From Dichetophora obliterata (Eukaryota > Arthropoda > Insecta > Diptera > Sciomyzidae): a stretch of DNA of 64,000 bases. The stretch lies in assembly GCA_963920525.1 (NCBI GenBank), contig OY986435.1:266484799-266548798 (forward strand), written 5' to 3'. Shown piece after piece: positions 51,001 to 60,000 of this stretch; position 1 is the first letter of the stretch; every line of letters starts with the position of its first letter. The notes under the pieces are model-generated. The model was not told the origin of the DNA and did no database searches. It saw only the letters and a program-made list of their open reading frames with translations. A program made the position numbers and the translations under genes.

Positions 51001-54000
51001 CACGTTTAAGCAACTCAATTAGTGTTGAATCCTTTGGATCAGTGGATGTGCTCTTGGTTGTTGTTGCCTGGACAGCTGCACTATTTGCAGGAGTAGTAGT
51101 CGGTGACAGATTAGTGGTGTTGGATGTGCCCACACCAACGCTAACGTTACTAGTTGTCTTTTGTTGCCTGGTACTGAAGATATCTATGCTCTGCGGCAAA
51201 CCAATTTGTTGTATGCTTAAGCTGTTATTTTTTATTGTCGTGACTGCAGGTAGCGAAACTTGCTGACCAACGCCATTGCTGGCAACTGCAGTGCTGGAGT
51301 GTGTCGTCGTCGTTTTTGGGGTAAGGAAATTCTCGAGATCGCTATTTGATCGTCGGATTGTGTTGATGGCTACGCTACTAGGTGGAGCAGGTACTACAAA
51401 GGCACCCTGAAATGAGAGAATATTGCTGTTAGGTATATTGTTGGTATCTCTTTCCACTTGCTTACTCACCTTATTCAAATCTTTTCTTCGTTTACTTATG
51501 ATCTTCTCTTCGATGAGCGCTCGTACTCCGATGCTTGCTGTCTGCAATGGAGGCCCGGTTGTGTCCTTCCGATCGGTCTTCTTCGTTTCAGGATCCTTCT
51601 TAAAGTAGCCGCCATGCAGACGCATGTGACCGTTAAGGGCTGGGATGTTTTTGAATTTGCGGTGGCATAGATTGCACTCGACAGGTTTTTGATCAATCTT
51701 GACAATGTTCAGTAACTGTGGATTGATTGCTGCTACCAGTTGTTGATTAAGGCTGAACTCCTTGTCATCAGGTGAACCCAAGGCCGTTGTGCTAGTCGTA
51801 ACATTATCCACAGTAATGGATACTTTCTGGCTGCTATTCAATTGGGTCTAAAAATGAAAGAAAACAAGATCGACGAAGAAAGTGTAAAACTCACGAACGA
51901 TTGTGTGCTTTGCTTAAGATACGTTTGGCAAACATTCTTCATTTACATACCTGCATATTCCAGGTTCGGGGTCTATTAATGTTGTTGGCATTCGCTAATT
52001 GCTGGACGGTCGTCGACTGTGCGGTGGAGGTTGTTGTAGTGGCTGTGTCTATTTTGTATGAGTTTACATTTGTCGATGTTGACACAGTTACTTGGGCACT
52101 TGATTGCTTCGTTTGCTGCATTATTTGACTGATTAGATCCAGTTGCTGGCGTGTCAAACCTTCTCCTTCAAGGTTTGCCTCGGTTATGGAAATTGGAGAT
52201 GCTGCCGACACAGATGAAGAGCTGTGCGACGATGTTGGCGACAAAACAGTTACACCGCCGTTGATGTTAATGGACTTGAGTTGTTCTTCCGACAAGGGTG
52301 CACCGGTTTGGGCATCGACAACACTACCAGCGGATGTAATGTAGGTGCGTATGCAGGTGGCTCCATCTGGTGAGCTTGCATCACCTATTAAATAGTTAAC
52401 AGCTATTAAAAAGCAGTGGGAGTTTGATTATAAAAATGCTTAAATATACCACTAGCTGTTGCTGGTGACAAGCTGAGACCCAACGATGCTGTAGTTGTGG
52501 GCAATAGGTTTTGATTTTGTGTTGTTGGAGATGTGGCCGCCGCTGCTGCCGCTGCTGCTGCTGCTGCAGCGTGATGATTCTCAGTATGTCGTCTTAAGGA
52601 GCGAGCGTCACAATAGGATTTACCGCAACCCTCAGCCTTGCACTCGTAGGGTTTCTTATTTCTATGTGTCATCATATGACCATTTCTAGATAAAAGGGGA
52701 AAACTGTCAGATCTAATTTTTGAACTTGGCACAGTGGCCCACTTACAAATGATCTTGTCTTTTGAACGCTTTAGAACACATCGCACACACATATTTCCGC
52801 TCATCGCTGTGCGTTAATTTGTGCTTGGCCAGAGCAGAGGCATTTCCAAATACTTTGCTGCAAACCTGTTTAGAGCAAAAAAAAAAAATAAAAAAATACA
52901 TTAAATTTTTATTTCCCTACGCCAGTCATAAAAACTAATGACAAGCACGATCAAAGCATGTCTAAGCCAATAGAACAGAAAAACAATCACGTATGTTCTG
53001 ATCCAAGTGCTTATGGTTATCATTACAAAAATTTTAGTACTCTTCTTAAGAACAATGTCGCAATAATTTAATTACATCTTTTGTACACAAAACTCTTGGG
53101 TACTTTAGATACGACTCAAATCTAGGCTATGTTTTATGTTTATTTTTACAAAAGACTACAAATTTCAAGGATTAACAGAAATAAATCATATTGCTAGGTA
53201 ATTCGGAGCCGCAGTTTGTCTAGTTGATTAACCGAAAAAGTTAAACTAATCGGTTATTTTCTTTCGGTTAAAGATTTAATTGTATCGCATTTTCCTATTC
53301 GATTAACCGAAAAAAATATTCGATAAATGACAAAATAATCGTCACTAGAAAATTGTGCAATTTCACAATTTACATGTTGGTTTGAGCAATAGAGCTCGTC
53401 TTTAAAGAACACCGTGTACCCTAAAGCTATGCGCTCTCTCCTAAAAATATTGCTTTTTGATTGAACCTTCTGTACCATCAGAATGGCTTTTTTTCCAAAG
53501 CTGGGGCAACTGCTACGGAAAAACGGAATCGCTTAACTGCAAAACGCCTTTAAAAGCTATTGGTCCTTAATTCCATTTTTAGCAAATAATGTTAATATTT
53601 TTATGTATCTTTTTATTAATGTATATAATCGGGATTTTGTGCATGCAAGTTCAAGGGTAGAACAAATTCCTACTAACAAACAAAAACAACAGAAAAACAA
53701 AAACAACAGAAACAAAAACTACTTAAAAGTAATCAAACAATACATGTGGTTTTTTTCAAAATTTTTGGAACCATTTTGATTAATCTTAAGTAAATCGTAT
53801 TAAAAAAAAATTAAGAATTGAATTCTTTTTCAAATTTTTTGAAATGAAGTATTTTCGTACACATTGTTAATAAAAAGGCAATGATTTTTCCATACAAATT
53901 ATTATTTCTTAAAAATGACTACAAATTTTTTTACAAAGTAAAGACATTTTTCTTCAGAATGAGGAAATTTTATACCTTTTTTGAAAAAATCAAAGAAAAT

Positions 54001-57000
54001 TTATAAAATTTTTTTTTTCATTCTTAAAGAAATTTTACTATATTTTAACCAAAAAAAAAAAGTAAATTTTGAAGCAACAGTTTCTTTATTTTTGCGAAAA
54101 TTATTTATGCTATGTTCACACTGTTAAATGCACATTTAGAGCATTTACTATACATATATATTTGTCCCTGTTACTCCTACAACGAGTAAAGGATCGTTCG
54201 TAAATGCGGATTCCGTAAATGCGCATTTAGCTCTCAGCGTGAACATAGCATTAGAGTAAATTTTTTATGGTTTGAAAAAAAACGAAGTTAAATAAATAGT
54301 AGACAACTTGTGTACAGTACAAAGACAAAGATTTTAGATTAGATAAAAAAGATTTTCAGGATAAATGTTAGTTTTCCTTTTTTTAATTTAAACTTTTATT
54401 TTTTTTGGGCGAATGAAGTGGATATTTTTGTTTTGATTTTTGCATTTGAAAGTTAATATTTGTATGTAGGATTTTTTCGGGATTTTTTATATCTAAAATG
54501 GGCGAAACTGGGCGTTTCGATACAAATTACTCCTAAAATCACCCATCCCATTCTACGAACGTTATTCTATCGTTACTTTGTCATTCTATCGTTATATTAT
54601 CATTTTTCTATCGTGTCGCAAACGTCTGCTGGGTCTGCTAGTGAATATAAACAAAAGAGAACAAAGAAATTGATAAAAAAAATTTAGGCGATTATTTGAA
54701 TATTCGGTTAATCGGCTTATTTTGCTGCAATTAACTGCAACTTATAATCGATCTCTTCGATAAATCGACTAAACAATTTTGTTTGCATCACTAAGTTTAA
54801 ATATTACGTAAAGTAAGTTTAATGGATACAAGCTATCGTAAGGTTAGGTTAAGGTGGCGACAAGTTCCTAGAACGGCCTACTTAGACAAAATGGTTGGTC
54901 CGTTGAGATACCACAGAATGCAAGAGGGAGTAATCAAGTGCAACTTTTTGTAGGATGTTCTTAATGTGGCAAAAAGCTGTAGAGACATGTGATATTGAAT
55001 CTGAAACAAGTGGTATGCTTTCCTCTCGAAGCGTTCCTCTCCACAAACTTTCCTATCACCACATTATATTGGTTCCTATCACCACATTATATTCACAAAG
55101 GTGAATCGTACGTCAAATGAATAATATTGATCCGAAGTACTTTTATCAAACCCTGTATTAACAAAAGTCATGCAGTTTTTGCTTACAACTTATTCGGTCA
55201 GTTACAGTTCTCTAGCACGGCTGTAAAATGGGTTAAAGTATTACCACTGTCAAATTCCAATATGACGCTCATTTTATATTTATTCATGAAAATTGTACTT
55301 CAATTAGATTGTTGAACAGAAACAACGCTCTAAACTCTTAAAATGAGTATATCGAAAGGTGTTTTTTTCAAACCAGTCATTATACTAATAATAAGATCTC
55401 TAAAGCATATATCTACCGCACCCGATTTTCGGGAGACAATCACTAGTATTTTTAGATTCACATGAAGAATGCTAACGTAAAAATTTGCATACTAAAGGCC
55501 CAACCAAAATAAACGAAACGAGACGATAGAAACTTGACTAACGTCTGCACTCGTGACGGATGTTTACGGATATAAGCCAAAATGAAACGAGTTGCTCAAC
55601 TCGTCTGAGTCAGCTGCTCAGTTAGCAATCGAGTGTTATTGATTTATTTAATTTAGACATTTTTTCATTTTTAATAAAGATTTGTGAAAGATGAGTGAAA
55701 TAATGGTGAAATTGAGTCAATTGATGAAAATAACAGTAAAACGCACTCTGCACAGCTGTTGTTGACGAGTTGCTACGCTAGCAGTTCGGTTCTTACGGAA
55801 AAATACGTCTTGTCAAACTGTTTCGTTCAGTTACGCTTGCTCATTTTGGGTAACTACATTAAAATGTATCTAACCGAACACTTACGTTTTTACTCGTTAC
55901 GGAGCAAATGGTCTATATTGGTTGGGCCTTTATTTTTACAAATTTATTACTTTTTTCCATATCTACTTATGTCCACCTCATTACACTGTGCGCCATTATA
56001 ATTAATGGTGGGGTTTGACAGTCGCCCAGGGATCCCGGGTTCAAATCCTGGCCTGTCCTACGCTTTTACCTTTCTTTCCTTGCCTTTTAATTAAAGTAAC
56101 TTTAAAACACTTCTTCAATTTATGTGATAGTCGTCCTCTTCTGCGTTGACCGTCGCTGTGTACTGAATCGAATGTTTTCTTCTCTGGAGCATCGTCTTTC
56201 ATGCGCTGAACATGACCAAGCCAGCGAAGCCGCTCGATTTTAAGGCGCTTGACTATGTCGATGTCAGCGTACAGCTCATACAGTTCATCATTCCACCGTT
56301 TTCGGTACTCGCCATTGACGCAGATTGGTTCGTAGATCTTACGAAGAATCTTTCTCTCGAATGCTCCTAAAGTCTTTTCATCTGAACTGCTCAGCGTCCA
56401 GATTTGTGATGCATAAAGTAAGACGGACAGGCATGATGAGCGATTTATAGAGCGTGATTTTCGTTCGCCGAGAGAGGACTCTGCTTCTCAGTTGTCTACT
56501 GAGCCCAAAGTAACACCTGTGGGCAAGAGTTATTCTTCGTTTGATCTCAATGCTGATGTCGTTGGTTGAGTTAATGCTGGATCCCAGATAAACGAAGTCC
56601 TTCACAACCTCGAAGGAGGTATTGTCAATTGTAATGTGGGTTCCAAGACGCTGGGACTGTTTGTTTGTTGACACCAAGTATTTCGTCTTATTCACTGCCA
56701 GACCCATTCGACTTGATTCTTTTTCTTATCTGGAAAATGCTGCACTGACTTCGCGAGTATTATGGCCAATGTTATCGATGTCATCAGCTTACTTTGTATA
56801 ATATTGTAGAATATTGTGCCACTATGTCACAGATCAGCAGCTCGGATGATCTTTTCCATTATTAGGTTGAAAAAGTCGCACGATAAGGAATCACCTTGTC
56901 TGAAACCTCGTTTGGTAACAAATGGTGGGGAGAGGTCCTTCCCGATTTTAACTGCGCTGCTGGTGTTGCTCAGTGTCATCCTACAAAGTCGTATTAGTTT

Positions 57001-60000
57001 TGCAGGAATACCAAATTCAGACATGGTGGAGTACAGGTGCTTCCTCATTGGGCTGTCGAAGGCGGCTTTGTAGTCGACAAAAAGATGGTGGGTGTCAACT
57101 TGTTTTTCTTGAGTCTTCTCCAAGATTTGTCGTAGCGTGAAAATCTGGTCGATGGTGGACTTTCCAGGTCTGAAGCCACACTGATAAGGTCCGATCAGTT
57201 CGTTTACAATGGGCTTCAATCTTTCACATAAAACGCTCGACAGGACCTTATATGCGATTTTAAGAAGGCTTATCCTGCGGTAGTTGGCACAGATAGTGGG
57301 ATCGCCTTTCTTGTGGATTGGGCAGAGCACACTGAGATTCCAATCGTTCGGAATGCATTCTTCCAACCATATTCTGCATAGAAACTCGTGAATGCATTTA
57401 AGTAGAGCTTCGCCTCCATTCTTAAACAGCTCAGCAGGTAAGCCATCAACTCCCGCGGCTTTGATATTTTTAAGCCGAGCTATAGCTGTCAGAACTTCAT
57501 CATAGTCGGGCAGCGGAACCTCGGCGCTGTCATGCGAAATTGGGGTTTCCGGAATATCATCTCTATTGGCGGGATTGTTGTCAGCGTCGCCATTTAGAAG
57601 CTTAGAGAAGTGTTCCCTCCATAACTTCAGTGTACTCTGGACATCTGTCACTAGATTCGCCTTGCAGGAAGAGGCCCTGGTCTTAAAACCATCGGCAAGG
57701 CGTCTTATTTTTTCGAAAAATTTTCGGCCCTCATTCCTGTCACCATACATCTCAATCTTCTCCTGCTTGCGCTTTTCTGCCTCTCTTTTTTCCGTCTGAA
57801 AATACGTCTCTCTTCCCTCCTCTTTGCTTGGTATCGCTCCTTAGCAGCGATGGCTATCGCTAGAGTCGAAATATTGAAGGAAATATGAAGGTACTATACA
57901 TGTACCTCTTTATATATTTATTTATATGTTTTCAAATAAAAAAAAATATTTTATATAATTCCTACAATAGGTATGTTTTCAAGCTCGATTTTAGTAACTT
58001 GCATGCTGCTACAACTGATGCAGGTTGAAAAAAGAAATAAGTCGCTTGATGTCCATGCGGGGAACAATTCAAGAATAGCTACAACTCTTATTCAAAATTT
58101 TTGCGGATTATTTAGATATTTACCTCCTAGAGCCAAATCTAAGAAATTTCAGGACGCTCGCAATTGGTTTATGAGTTATAGGCCTTCAAAGCTGGAAAAA
58201 ATGGTCTGAAAATCTTGCTGGTTTTATTTATTCTTAAAAAAGAAATGTTGGGAAATTTTTGTATTCTTATTTGAAAAATGGAAAACTTTGGGGCTAAATA
58301 GTAATTAATGCGATTTTATTTAATTCTAAAGGAAATTAGACATCACATTACATTATTTAATCACATTATTTAATTTACTAAATTACTAAGAATATTTTTT
58401 GAGAAAAAAATGTTGAAATTAGATGAAAAAAAATTTAAATTTGAAAATGTATCGGGCATGATACGAGAAAGATTTTTACCCCTCTTTGAAATATATATAA
58501 TTTTCTTATGTATATAAGCTTGTGTCAACCGGTGTATCATGATAACAAAATTATTACCAAAAATCGCAGAAAATAGAATTATATAGATTACATTTTCTTT
58601 ATATGCATTCTAAACTTCTTTATACCTTTGTTTCCCCCCCTCTCCCCCCTAGAACAGATACTGCCGACGCCCCTGTTCACACTCCTAGTCACTTTCCAGC
58701 AAACCAAAGTTTCCGAGTTCTTAACGAATTCGTTACGAATTTTTCGAAATTATTCCGAGTTCGGTCCGATTTCGTAACGACAATCGTATGGAGGGGTTGA
58801 CACGAATTCGTAACCAATTGTCGTAACGAATTCGGAAGGAATTTTAGTAACGAATTCGCAACAAATTCGTAAAGAATTGGAGTATCGTATTCGTAACGAA
58901 TTCGTAACAAATTCGTAAAGAATTGACGTATCGATTTCGTAACAAATTCTTAAACAATTGAATTATCGTTTTCGTGACGAGTTCTTTAAAAATTCATTTC
59001 AATTTCTTAACGAATTGTAGCACCGAATTTGTAACGAAATGAAGCATCAAATTTGCCACGATCTCTTAATGATTTTTGAATTAATGAATTTCGAATCAAA
59101 GTTTAGTTAGGGCTTAAGATGCCCCAGACTATATGTTTCGTACAAATGACATGCCAAAAATTACAGATCCTTTGCAACTTCTATTACGGCACATATGTAA
59201 ATGTGAATCTGACATGTCGTTTGTATTTGCATCTGTAAAAATTAAAATTAGAACCATATCTTGTATCATCTGTTTTAAAGAAAAAGTTGTTTAAAATTAA
59301 TTTATTTTACAAATGGAAAATTATTTAAAATGCCGCTAGGCTCATGGCCTACCAATTTTTTTCAACTCGAAATATTTAAAACACTTCACAATTTTAATTT
59401 GAAAATTTGATTTCGGAACTCTTTCGAATTATTCGGAAATGTTCCGAAATTAGTGTTGCGAAATAGTTACGAATTCGTTAAGAATTGTCGAAATAGTTAC
59501 GAACTAATCGGAATTCAGACAAATTCGGAAACTTTGGTTTGCAGGGTTATTATTGAAAGACTCTCACGCCCTTTTTGCACCCAATGCATCGATTGATTGT
59601 GACGATAATGGTTAGAATAGGCATGTTAGTAAAAATTGATTTTCAACAAAATCTTTCTATCTTTTCCGAAAAGAGAAAACGGAAATCGAATCAACTCTAC
59701 CATGAAAACTACATCCAAACCTTTACTGATGAATCCAAAATGGTCTAATACAATTCACCACAAATATCTTTGAAATACAAACTACCTAACCTAAGAGCAA
59801 CCTAAGTCCTATGGAAACAACATTTATCATTTTTATGCAACACTGATTTTTCTAATGGAACTGACGCAGTGGCGTCAGCATGAAATGGAACGCTGAAAAT
59901 TTTAAAGTTTTGAACAGTGCTTTCCATGTAATGATGTTAAATACTAATTTTGTTTTTTATTTTTGTCTATAAAAATACTAAAATATTAGCAAAAATCAAA

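Noticed and set aside
56015..56050. Possible tRNA gene
   Set aside because: The T-arm folds but no D-arm, anticodon arm or 5' acceptor strand can be paired upstream.
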